Source of the DNA: JAJRXC01 sp047639555
GTDB lineage: Bacteria > Actinomycetota > Acidimicrobiia > Acidimicrobiales > Aldehydirespiratoraceae
Assembly (NCBI GenBank): GCA_047639555.1
Contig: JBLIOE010000007.1
Coordinates: 59,512-123,511, forward strand
DNA: 64,000 nt
Direction of reading: 5' to 3'
A program made the translations under genes and the position numbers. Below the pieces are notes generated by a model, which worked only from the letters and a program-made list of their open reading frames with translations, did not search any database and had not been told where the DNA came from. Numbering within the stretch: position 1 is the first letter of the stretch; the number at the start of each line of letters is the position of its first letter. Below, one piece after another: positions 1 through 7,946 of the stretch.

Positions 1-118
1 CAGTGTCGACCGCGGCCGGCGAAGTCTCGGCCTCCGCCGTAATGATGTCGCTCGACCCCGTGCCACACGACACCGCAGCAAGCGCGCAGAAAACGAAAAC
101 AGCGCAGAAGGGTCGCAC
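1..118 (-). CDS. Lipoprotein, N-terminal fragment
   Basis: The first 39 codons of a gene that runs off the left edge of the window. The GTG start at 118 gives a short basic end (MRPF), a hydrophobic stretch (residues 5-16) and a lipobox AVSC, then a Thr/Ser/Glu/Ala-rich stretch typical of a mature lipoprotein linker. It should be exported and anchored through the Cys at about position 18. Function cannot be told from this fragment. It is too short to be certain, but the signal-peptide pattern is clear. Confidence 0.6.
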   Translation of the reverse strand, partial: MRPFCAVFVFCALAAVSCGTGSSDIITAEAETSPAAVDT

Positions 119-174
119 CCCACCACGCTTACATTCCGTGCCCCCCAAAGTGGTGACACCCCCCAGGTTCCATG

Positions 175-221
175 TTCTGTGAACGGAAACCGGCGGTATG
201 CGCCGCTTTCCGTTCACAGAA
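175..221. terminator. Long hairpin downstream of sucCD
   Basis: A 15-bp perfect arm (175-189, TTCTGTGAACGGAAA) pairs with 207-221. An inner GC stem lies inside (191-195 with 201-205) around a 5-nt loop. It sits just beyond the sucD stop and before the lipoprotein start, both on the minus strand. The most likely role is a terminator for the sucCD transcript, although the T-run is folded into the stem rather than trailing it. Confidence 0.6.
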
Positions 222-229
222 GTTTGGAC

Positions 230-1114
230 TTAGAGGTTGGCAACGATTTCGGCCATGAGTTCGCCGGCTTCGGTGGGGTTGTTGCCCACACGCACGCCCG
301 CGTCTTCGAGTGCTTCCATCTTCGCGGCGGCCGTGCCCTTGCCGCCGGAGACGATGGCGCCTGCGTGGCCCATCTTCTTGCCGGGAGGCGCAGTGACGCC
401 GGCGATGTACGACGACACCGGCTTCGTCATGTGGTTCTTGATGTACTCGGCAGCTTCTTCTTCCGCGGAGCCACCGATCTCACCAATCATCATGACGGCC
501 TTGGTGTCGGGGTCGGCCTCGAACGCTTCGAGGCAGTCGATGAACGATGTGCCCGGAACGGGGTCGCCACCAATACCGACACACGTGGTGACGCCGATGT
601 CCTTCTGCTTCAGCTCGTACAGCGCCTGGTAGGTGAGCGTGCCGGAGCGGCTCACGATGCCGACCGGGCCGCCTTCCTTCGCGATGTGACCGGCAGTGAT
701 GCCGATGTTGCACTTACCGGGGCTGATAATGCCGGGGCAGTTCGGGCCGAGCAGGCGGACGTTGGGGAAGTTGCGCTTGAGGTCGTTGTAGAAATACGCC
801 TCGTCGTGGGCGGGGACGCCCTCGGTGATGGCGACGATGAATTCGACGCCACCCTCGGCTGCTTCCATGACCGCGCCGCGCACGCCCGGAGCAGGGATGA
901 AGATGCAGCTCGCCGTGGCTCCCGTGGCCGCAACGGCCTCGGCAACGTTGGCGTAGACCGGGACGCCGTCGACGTCGGTGCCGGCCTTCTTCGGATGGGT
1001 ACCCGCAACCACCTGGGTGCCGTACGCGGCGTTGAGGCCGCCGTAGTAGCTGCCCTGGGAGCCGGTGAGGCCCTGGTAGATGACCTTTGTGTTCTCGTCT
1101 ACGAAAATGCTCAT
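230..1114 (-). CDS. sucD: Succinyl-CoA synthetase, alpha subunit
   Basis: Catalyses, with SucC, the reversible conversion of succinyl-CoA to succinate with substrate-level phosphorylation of ADP or GDP in the TCA cycle. The 294-residue length is normal. The N-terminal CoA-binding Rossmann part has TGSQGS near residue 18. The ligase part has GIGGDPVPGT, the motif LLGPNCPG and the phospho-His loop GHAGAIVSGG near residue 250. ATG start at 1114, nine bases after sucC; the two form an operon. Confidence 0.97.
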   Translation of the reverse strand: MSIFVDENTKVIYQGLTGSQGSYYGGLNAAYGTQVVAGTHPKKAGTDVDGVPVYANVAEAVAATGATASCIFIPAPGVRGAVMEAAEGGVEFIVAITEGVPAHDEAYFYNDLKRNFPNVRLLGPNCPGIISPGKCNIGITAGHIAKEGGPVGIVSRSGTLTYQALYELKQKDIGVTTCVGIGGDPVPGTSFIDCLEAFEADPDTKAVMMIGEIGGSAEEEAAEYIKNHMTKPVSSYIAGVTAPPGKKMGHAGAIVSGGKGTAAAKMEALEDAGVRVGNNPTEAGELMAEIVANL

Positions 1115-1123
1115 GTCAGTCTC

Positions 1124-2263
1124 TCAGCTCGCCAGCTCGACGGCTTTGCGGGCCGCATCAAGCATGGTTTCTTCCATCATCAGTTTGTCGTTGAGGTGCG
1201 GCGCGAGAATCGCCCGGCCCTCGTCAGCGTTGGTGCCATCGAGACGAATCACGATTGGCGAATCGATCGAGACACGCTGCATGGCTTCGATGATGCCGTT
1301 GGCCACTTCTTCACCGCGGGTGATACCGCCAAAGATGTTGATGAAGATCGACTTCACGGCGGGATCGTTGTTGATGACCTCGAGCGCTCCGGCCATCACG
1401 TCGGCGTTGGCGCCGCCGCCAATGTCGAGGAAGTTGGCCGGTGAGCCACCGACCTGGTTGACCACATCGACCGTGCTCATCGCGAGCCCGGCGCCGTTGG
1501 CGATCACACCAACCGAGCCGTCGAGGCCGACGTATTGGAGACCCTTGGCGTGGGCCGCTTCCTCGCGCTCATCGCGGGGCTGCGTTTCGTCGTACTGGCT
1601 GTAGTCGTCGTGGCGGTATTCGCTGTTGCCGTCGAGCGTGACCTTGGCGTCGAGCACGTGCACCTTGCCCTCGGGGGTGAGGATCAGTGGGTTGATCTCG
1701 ACAAGATCGGCGTCGCCGTCGGTGTAAGCCGCGTAGAGCTGATGCATGATCGCGATGGTGCCTTCAACAGCCGCGTCGGGCAGGTTCGCTGCCGCGACCC
1801 AGGTGCGACAGGCCTCTTCGGTGAGGCCGTCGACCGGATCGATCCAGATCTTGGCGATCGCATCGGGGTTCTCCTCGGCGACGGTCTCGATCTCGACACC
1901 GCCCTCCTTCGAGAGCATTCCGAGATGCTTCTTGGCCGAGCGGTCGAGGGTGAACGACGCGTAGTACTCCTCGGCGATATCAGAGGCCGACTCGATCCAG
2001 AGCCGCTTCACGATGTGGCCGTTGATGTCGAGGCCGAGGATGTTGCTCGAGTGCTCGCGCACCGCATCCATGTCGGCGGCGAACTTCACGCCGCCCGCCT
2101 TGCCGCGGCCGCCGGTATGCACCTGCGCCTTGACCATGACGGGGGTGCCGAGGCGTTCCGCTGCCGCAACTGCCTCATCAACGGTGAATGCCGCCTCGCC
2201 GGGCGAGATCGGCATGCCGTACTGGGCAAAGAATTCCTTGCCCTGATGTTCGAAAAGATCCAC
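1124..2263 (-). CDS. sucC: Succinyl-CoA synthetase, beta subunit
   Basis: The ADP/GDP-forming beta subunit, partner of the downstream sucD. It shows the N-terminal motif FEHQGKEFFAQYG, an ATP-grasp region (KAQVHTGGRGKAGGV near residue 45), the acidic metal site DLVEINPL, and a C-terminal ligase domain with NIFGGITRG. At 379 residues it is slightly shorter than the usual 385-390. It starts at GTG 2263 behind GGAGG, which supports this start. Confidence 0.97.
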   Translation of the reverse strand: MDLFEHQGKEFFAQYGMPISPGEAAFTVDEAVAAAERLGTPVMVKAQVHTGGRGKAGGVKFAADMDAVREHSSNILGLDINGHIVKRLWIESASDIAEEYYASFTLDRSAKKHLGMLSKEGGVEIETVAEENPDAIAKIWIDPVDGLTEEACRTWVAAANLPDAAVEGTIAIMHQLYAAYTDGDADLVEINPLILTPEGKVHVLDAKVTLDGNSEYRHDDYSQYDETQPRDEREEAAHAKGLQYVGLDGSVGVIANGAGLAMSTVDVVNQVGGSPANFLDIGGGANADVMAGALEVINNDPAVKSIFINIFGGITRGEEVANGIIEAMQRVSIDSPIVIRLDGTNADEGRAILAPHLNDKLMMEETMLDAARKAVELAS

Positions 2264-2393
2264 CGGTTCCTCCGGAATGTCGTGTGGCTCGCAAACGCGA
2301 GAAATGCCGACACCGGCCGAGAAGGCTCAGCGGCGACACACAGGCGATACTAGGCGGGACTCACCCACCCCCACACATCCGCCAGAGGAACCC

Positions 2394-2963
2394 ATGCCGG
2401 TCGCAAGAGGACCCCAAATCAACGCGCGTAGCGCTCTCCTGGTGGGGATGACCGGCGTCGCCATTGCCCTGCTCCTCGGCGCCATGGTGATCTGGGTGGC
2501 CGGACGCAGCGACACCGTGCGGGTTGAGCTGGGCGACACCGAATTCGACGCCGGCTTCATCGGCCGCCAATCCGACGAGATCGATGCCCGCGGACCGATC
2601 CTCTACGCCGATGCCGGCAGCGGCGGCGACCGTGATCTCATCGTGCAGCACATTGGCGACGACCCCGAGCTCGGATGGCTGGCTTTTTCCGCCCGCCGGG
2701 TTGGCGATCCGCGCGACTGCTTCACTGAGTGGGACCAGACGAGCCAAACGTTCAGCCTTGTGTCCACCACCGATCAGGTGTGCGACAACGTCTCGTTCAC
2801 CGACCTCGGGTGCGGACTCTTTCGTTATCCGGCCGAGATCATCGACGGCAAGGTGATCGTGTTCCTCAACCAGGACTTCGACGAAGTCGCCGAAGCTCTT
2901 TCCGATGGCGATGACCGCGACCAGACATCCACAGGTCCTGACCTAAGCTGCCCGGTCGCCTAA
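2394..2963 (+). CDS. Single-pass membrane protein of unknown function
   Basis: A 189-residue protein with one transmembrane helix (about residues 13-36) and an extracytoplasmic C-terminal domain. That domain has spaced cysteines (DCFTEW, VCDNV, LGCGLF) and a final Val-Ala. The order of strands and the ending IDGKVIVFLNQD loosely recall a Rieske-type fold, but the C-x-H/C-x2-H ligands are absent, so no cofactor is proposed. An upstream in-frame extension was rejected because AGAGGA lies just before the ATG at 2394. It is convergent with the next gene; the stop codons overlap. Confidence 0.7.
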   Translation: MPVARGPQINARSALLVGMTGVAIALLLGAMVIWVAGRSDTVRVELGDTEFDAGFIGRQSDEIDARGPILYADAGSGGDRDLIVQHIGDDPELGWLAFSARRVGDPRDCFTEWDQTSQTFSLVSTTDQVCDNVSFTDLGCGLFRYPAEIIDGKVIVFLNQDFDEVAEALSDGDDRDQTSTGPDLSCPVA

Positions 2964-3700
2964 CGCGCCGGCGGCGGAGCGTCGCCGTCGTCCTCGTTGG
3001 GGGCTTCACCCTGCGCCGATGAGCGGGCCTGAGCGGGTGCGAGGCCCGGTGCGGCGCCGGCGCCAGCAGGCGGACAAGCCGTCACTTCGAACCGTCCGAT
3101 GTAGACACCCTCTTGGTCGTTGTAGAGACCATCTCGGGTGTCGAAGTCGAACTGGAAACGCACGGTCTGCCCGTTGAATCCGGCCGGGATGCTGATCGTG
3201 TAATTCTCGAATCCGGTCGTGTTGCCGATCGACGAGACCGAATAGAGGGTTTGACTCGAGGCACCGAGGATCAACAAACGGAACCGGTCATAGCCCGGGT
3301 CCTGCACCTCCACCTCGCGCCAAACACTAAACCTGACGGTGTTGGCGCCGGTGTTCGGGATCTCGAACTCGGGCGAGTAAACCCGACCGGTGTTGCGGCT
3401 GCTCCCGGTGACATCGCGGCCGCTGGTGCCCCGGCCGTAGTGCAACGAACCACCGTCTCGGCTCGCCTCGGTGTTGTGGTTCCATAATCCGTCGACGTCG
3501 CTGCCCCATGCGTTGTCGATGGTCCAACCTTTGAGTCCGCTGGTGAACTCGCACACGCTGACGCCAGAACACGACCCGGTCGCGGCGGCAACAGGGTCCA
3601 TCGACAGCACGGCGGGCACGGTCCACACCGCAGCGCCGAGCGCTCGCGAGGAATTGACATGTCCCTTCTGATGTCCGCAGGTATCGGTAGTCGTCAACAT
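2960..3700 (-). CDS. Secreted protein with a beta-sandwich-like domain
   Basis: A 246-residue exported protein. The N-terminus (SSRALGAAVWTVPAVLS then VAAATGS) matches the RALGAAxWxxPxVL type of signal peptide common in actinomycete surface proteins, with likely cleavage after an Ala. The mature part resembles carbohydrate-binding or concanavalin-like jelly rolls (GLKGWTIDN, TVRFSVWREVEVQDPGYDRF, VRFQFDFDTRDG, EGVYIGRFEV). The tail is Ala/Pro/acidic. ATG 3700 was chosen over TTG 3730; neither has a strong ribosome-binding site. No enzymatic residues were recognised. Confidence 0.65.
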   Translation of the reverse strand: MLTTTDTCGHQKGHVNSSRALGAAVWTVPAVLSMDPVAAATGSCSGVSVCEFTSGLKGWTIDNAWGSDVDGLWNHNTEASRDGGSLHYGRGTSGRDVTGSSRNTGRVYSPEFEIPNTGANTVRFSVWREVEVQDPGYDRFRLLILGASSQTLYSVSSIGNTTGFENYTISIPAGFNGQTVRFQFDFDTRDGLYNDQEGVYIGRFEVTACPPAGAGAAPGLAPAQARSSAQGEAPNEDDGDAPPPAR

Positions 3701-3758
3701 TTCTAGGCAGAAAGAACCAGATGGGCCCAAAGAACCCGGATTCAGGACGGACCGCTGC

Positions 3759-6700
3759 CTAGATCTTCTCGAGCGGCGCCCACGACAACAGCAGGCGCTT
3801 CTCTCCCATGGAAGGGAAATGCACGCTGGCCTCGGCCTTGTCGCCGCTGCCCTCGATGTCGATGATCACACCCTCGCCCCACTGGCTGTGGCGCACATCG
3901 TCGCCAATTCGTAGGCCCGCCGTGTCTGCCCCTGATGGGGATGGGCCGGTGCCGGCGCTCATTGCTTGCTCGACCATTCGTTCGCGACTCGAGTTGATCT
4001 GCTGGCGATCCCCGCCGTAGGAGGCGCCGCTCGCTCCGTAGGACGAACGATCGCGCCGACTCCGCAGCATGCGCTGGCCGCCAACTTCCTCGATCAGCTC
4101 CGACGGAATCTCGGCGAGGAACCGGCTCGGCGGGTTGTACTGGGTGGTGCCGTGGAGCATGCGACTCCACGCACTCGTGAGATGGAGCTTCTGCATGGCT
4201 CGAGTAATTCCGACATATGCGAGCCGTCGCTCCTCCTCGAGCTCGTCGGGATCGCCCAGCGATCGGATGTGCGGGAAGACGCCATCTTCCATCCCGATGA
4301 TGAAGACGAACGGATACTCAAGTCCTTTCGCCGAGTGGAGGGTCATCAGAGTGACCGTCGACTCCTCCTCATCTCCATTATCGGTATCGCTCACAAGCGA
4401 GATCTGTTCGAGGAAATCGTCGATGGTCTCGTACTCGCGTGCCATGCCGACGAGTTCGGACAGGTTCTCGAGTCGACCCTCGGCCTCGACCGATCGGTCC
4501 GCCTGCAGCTCTTCGAGGTAGCCCGACCGCTCGAGTGCCTCCTCGATAATTGTTGCGGGACCCGCATCGAGCTTGCGGATCTCAGACGTGAGCACGATGA
4601 ACTTCTCGATGCCGGTTGCGGCACGGCCAGTCACTCCGGCTTCATCGAATCGAACCACAGCCTGATCGAACGACTCGCCGGTGGAGGCGGCCCACGCATC
4701 GAGCTTGCCGATCGAAGAATCGCCGACACCGCGCTTCGGCGTATTGATGACCCGCTTGACCGACACCTCGTCGGTGGGATTCACCACGGCCCGGAGATAC
4801 CCGATGGCGTCCTTGATCTCCTTGCGGTCGTAGAACCGGGTGCCGCCGACGACCTTGTACGGAATACCCACTCGGAGGAGGAACTCTTCGAGCACACGGG
4901 ACTGACTGTTGGCCCGGTAAAAGACCGCCATCTCGTCGTAACGCATGTGTTCGTTGTCGTGCAGCCGAGCGATCTCGTTGGCGACGTATTGGGCCTCGTC
5001 GGATTCATCGTCGGCGTGATAGCGCACGATCTTGTCGCCGGGACCTTGGTCGGTCCAGAGGTCCTTCGGCTTGCGGCCAGCGTTCTTCGCGATGACCGCG
5101 TTCGCGGCATCGAGGATCGATTGCGTGGAGCGATAATTCTGTTCGAGCACCACCACCGATGCATCCGGGAAAGCCTCTTCGAACTCGAGAATATTGCGAA
5201 TATCAGCGCCGCGAAACCGATAAATCGAGTTGTGCACCAATACATCGTTGGCCACGTAGGTGTGAATGTCGGCAACTTCGATGTCGTAGACGTCGCCCTC
5301 GACGTCGACGATTTCGACAGACTCGACCGGCGCGTCGACCAACTGGCCCTCGTCGCCAACGATCTTCATAGTCATCCCGGGCCGAAGGTGCGACAGCGGC
5401 TGGAAGGGATGCAGCTGTCCGTCGATCATCGCCCGGCGGGAGACCTCGAGGTCGCCGTCCCATGCCATATGCGCCGCGAAGTCGAGCGCCTCTCGATAGT
5501 GCTTGCGCGATGTTTCGACCCGCAGCGAATCGAACTGAATTCGATGGGAGCCCACGTCGCCGCTGCGACAGTCGGAGAACATCGTGAGGTTCAGTGTTTG
5601 GCGGTTCTTCCCGCCTTGCCGACGATGGTGCGGGAACTCGTCATGCAGATCGAAGTCTTCAAAGAGCTGTTTGGCGGACTGGTAGGTGTCGATCTCGGCG
5701 AAACACGCTGTCGGGAATCCGTAGGAAGCAGCAAACCAGGACTCCCACCAGCTGGCGTCGGCCGCGGTTGGCACGACCTTCAGAATCCAAGCCTTGTCGG
5801 CGTGCTCTTGATTGCAGCGAACCCGCAGCCCGATGTCGAACCCGCCTTTGGTCGAGCACATGGCCTTGGTCTGGCCCACCCGATATCCGCGGTCATGGCG
5901 GTACATCAGATAGACGACGTGGTCCGTGGGGTTGAGCTCGAGCCGGGCCGGCACGATGTGATGGGGTGTCCCCTCCACCGTCTTTCCTCCGGCGGTGACG
6001 CGATAGCGGCGACCCCGATGGGTTGATCGATGTACATGTTGCACCGGGCGGGCAACGAGGGCGGATCCGCCGCCGGTGCCGAGGACTTCATCGCCCTCTT
6101 CCAGTGTTTCGATCGCTCGTGGACCGGCGGGGGTCGAGATCATCGTGCCGGGCGGAAGACACTGGTCGCTATCGCCAACGACGGTGACTTGGCGGTGCTC
6201 TTCGCTGAGCATCAAGACGAGGTCGTTCTGGACAGGGTTGGTGTCTTGATACTCGTCGACCAGAACATGGCCGAAGCGGCGCCGCCAGCTGTCGAGCACA
6301 TCGGGGTGGGTACGGAAAAGCTCAACGGTGCGCTGGAGCAGGTCATCGAAGTCCATGGCGCCCGCGTTGAGCAGGCGCTTCTGGTATTCGAAGTAGACGT
6401 CGGCGATCTTGCGCTCGTAGATCTGCTGCGCGTCTTCGGCGTAGAGCATCGCCGAGATGTTGTCGTTCTTCGCGGCAGATATTGCGCCGTGCACCGACCT
6501 AGGCGGGAACCGTTTCGGATCGAGATTCAGATCGCGAATGACATACCCGACCAGCCGCACCGCATCGGATTGGTCGTAGATCGAGAACCGCGAGGGGAAG
6601 CCGAGCCGGTTGACGTCACGCCGAAGGATCCGCACACACGCCGAGTGAAAAGTGGAGATCCACATCTTCTGTGCGACCGGACCAACGAGTTCGCCGACCC

Positions 6701-6914
6701 GATGTTTCATCTCACCGGCGGCCTTGTTGGTGAAGGTGATCGCCAGAATTTCGAACGGCGATAGCCCTTCTTCCATCAGGTGCGCAATGCGATGGGTGAG
6801 GACGCGGGTCTTGCCCGAGCCCGCGCCGGCCACCACCAACAGTGGGCCACCCTTGTGGACCACAGCATCGAACTGGGCGGGATTTAGACCATCAAGCATG
6901 GGCGAGTCGGACAC
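3759..6914 (-). CDS. pcrA: UvrD/PcrA superfamily I DNA helicase containing an intein
   Basis: A 3'-5' DNA helicase for repair and for clearing stalled complexes. The 1051-residue precursor has Walker A GAGSGKT (K35), Walker B VDEYQD (D220-E221) and motif III split as GDSDQ | SIYRFRGAD. After the insert come motif IV (VVLEQNYRS), motif V (TLMTLHSAKGLE) and motif VI (VGITRA). A C-terminal Tudor-like part (HSQWGEGVI) is typical of PcrA. Removing the 311-residue intein leaves about 740 residues, the normal PcrA length. The gene stands alone; the start at 6914 gives a natural N-terminus. Confidence 0.95.
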   Translation of the reverse strand: MSDSPMLDGLNPAQFDAVVHKGGPLLVVAGAGSGKTRVLTHRIAHLMEEGLSPFEILAITFTNKAAGEMKHRVGELVGPVAQKMWISTFHSACVRILRRDVNRLGFPSRFSIYDQSDAVRLVGYVIRDLNLDPKRFPPRSVHGAISAAKNDNISAMLYAEDAQQIYERKIADVYFEYQKRLLNAGAMDFDDLLQRTVELFRTHPDVLDSWRRRFGHVLVDEYQDTNPVQNDLVLMLSEEHRQVTVVGDSDQCLPPGTMISTPAGPRAIETLEEGDEVLGTGGGSALVARPVQHVHRSTHRGRRYRVTAGGKTVEGTPHHIVPARLELNPTDHVVYLMYRHDRGYRVGQTKAMCSTKGGFDIGLRVRCNQEHADKAWILKVVPTAADASWWESWFAASYGFPTACFAEIDTYQSAKQLFEDFDLHDEFPHHRRQGGKNRQTLNLTMFSDCRSGDVGSHRIQFDSLRVETSRKHYREALDFAAHMAWDGDLEVSRRAMIDGQLHPFQPLSHLRPGMTMKIVGDEGQLVDAPVESVEIVDVEGDVYDIEVADIHTYVANDVLVHNSIYRFRGADIRNILEFEEAFPDASVVVLEQNYRSTQSILDAANAVIAKNAGRKPKDLWTDQGPGDKIVRYHADDESDEAQYVANEIARLHDNEHMRYDEMAVFYRANSQSRVLEEFLLRVGIPYKVVGGTRFYDRKEIKDAIGYLRAVVNPTDEVSVKRVINTPKRGVGDSSIGKLDAWAASTGESFDQAVVRFDEAGVTGRAATGIEKFIVLTSEIRKLDAGPATIIEEALERSGYLEELQADRSVEAEGRLENLSELVGMAREYETIDDFLEQISLVSDTDNGDEEESTVTLMTLHSAKGLEYPFVFIIGMEDGVFPHIRSLGDPDELEEERRLAYVGITRAMQKLHLTSAWSRMLHGTTQYNPPSRFLAEIPSELIEEVGGQRMLRSRRDRSSYGASGASYGGDRQQINSSRERMVEQAMSAGTGPSPSGADTAGLRIGDDVRHSQWGEGVIIDIEGSGDKAEASVHFPSMGEKRLLLSWAPLEKI
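5229..6161 (-). other. Intein in PcrA motif III
   Basis: A protein-splicing insert of 311 residues (precursor 252-562). It begins with Cys (CLPPGTMIST), has a block-B TPHH motif near intein residue 65, and ends with the C-terminal blocks (YDIEVADIHTYV, then VLVHN), followed by Ser as the +1 residue. Hosting motif GDxDQ/SIY is a helicase active-site loop, a classic intein position. No LAGLIDADG or HNH motif is seen. The central part instead has YLMYR...GYRVGQT, which recalls a GIY-YIG nuclease. Confidence 0.93.
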
Positions 6915-7029
6915 CGGCTCACCCTAGCCAGGGGGACTGACAGCGAAGGCCCGACCGGCGGGCAATCGACGACCATGCAAAAATCATTGGGTGCTGCTCG
7001 CTGACCACGTCACCGTCTGGGACGAACGA

Positions 7030-7254
7030 ATGGGCAGCGCGGCACCAATTCTCATGGCCCTCGTGCTTGGTTTTGCCGTCACGCTCATCGCGTGGCTCAT
7101 TCGACTTCGGAAGCATGGCCTCCCCGACCAAGGCCCGGGATACTGGGGAGTGCTGGCAGGCTTTGTATTCGGTCTGATCGTGTGGCTGCGCCTCCGGGGC
7201 GAGACCGACGCGTTCGCCCAGCTCTGGAACGGCGTCTTCCTGCAGACGACTTAG
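7030..7254 (+). CDS. Small two-helix membrane protein
   Basis: A 74-residue protein with two hydrophobic helices (about residues 5-22 and 36-53) joined by a basic loop (RLRKHG). ATG 7030 was preferred to GTG 6991 because it places the first helix normally and follows GGGACGA. Its stop overlaps the stop of the convergent regX3-like gene. No family was recognised. Confidence 0.5.
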   Translation: MGSAAPILMALVLGFAVTLIAWLIRLRKHGLPDQGPGYWGVLAGFVFGLIVWLRLRGETDAFAQLWNGVFLQTT

Positions 7255-7946
7255 CCGACGAGCTTGTAGCCGAGTCCGCGGATCGTGACGATCAGCTCGG
7301 GAGCCTCTGGGTTCGTTTCGACCTTCGCCCGCAACCGCTTGACGTGGACGTCGAGGGTTTTTGTGTCGCCGACATAGTCGAAGCCCCAGACCCGGTCGAT
7401 CAGCGTTTGGCGGGTGACGACGATGCCCTTGTTCTCCATCAACAGCGCGAGGAGATCGAACTCCTTTAGCGGCAGCTGGACCAGTTCGCCGTTGTACGTA
7501 ACTTCGTGACGCTCACGGTCGAGCACTACCTGCCCGGCTTCGAGCACACCAACCGCCTCGCCCGCCATTGGGGCAACATTCACCCGACGGAGCAGGGTGC
7601 GCATGCGGGCCACGAGCTCGCGGACTCGGTAGGGCTTCGCCACATAGTCGTCGGCGCCAACCTCAAGGGCGACGACCGCGTCGATCTCCTCGTTGCGAGC
7701 CGACACCATGATGATCGGCGTATCGTCGACCGATCGGATTTCGCGACACACATCGATGCCACTCATCCGCGGCAACATGACGTCGAGGAGCACGAGGTCC
7801 GGCTTCTCGGCCCGCCAAACCTCGAGCGCTTCCTCGCCGTCAGCCGCGAGGAACACAAGGAAGCCTTCTTGCTTCAGAGCGTGACGGAGCCCTTCGCGGA
7901 ACGCGGGCTCATCGTCCACGACAAGCACGCTGACCGCTCGGGTCAT
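7251..7946 (-). CDS. regX3: RegX3/PhoB-like response regulator
   Basis: A 231-residue OmpR-family regulator of the phosphate-starvation response. The receiver domain has DDE near residue 11, phospho-acceptor D55 (LVLLDVMLP) and K104 (VAKPYR). The winged-helix domain (about 135-230) ends with the usual TIRGLGYKL. Its ATG overlaps the stop of the upstream PhoU-kinase gene (ATGA), so the pair is probably translated together. It is the likely binder of the PHO-box arrays upstream of both pstS genes. An in-frame extension upstream lies inside the kinase gene and was discarded. Confidence 0.93.
   Translation of the reverse strand: MTRAVSVLVVDDEPAFREGLRHALKQEGFLVFLAADGEEALEVWRAEKPDLVLLDVMLPRMSGIDVCREIRSVDDTPIIMVSARNEEIDAVVALEVGADDYVAKPYRVRELVARMRTLLRRVNVAPMAGEAVGVLEAGQVVLDRERHEVTYNGELVQLPLKEFDLLALLMENKGIVVTRQTLIDRVWGFDYVGDTKTLDVHVKRLRAKVETNPEAPELIVTIRGLGYKLVG

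Noticed and set aside
3966..6026. A 686-codon plus-strand frame opposite the helicase gene
   Set aside because: A shadow of the high-GC helicase gene; no family features and no ribosome-binding site.
5229..6161. LAGLIDADG or HNH homing nuclease in the intein
   Set aside because: Neither motif is visible in the insert.
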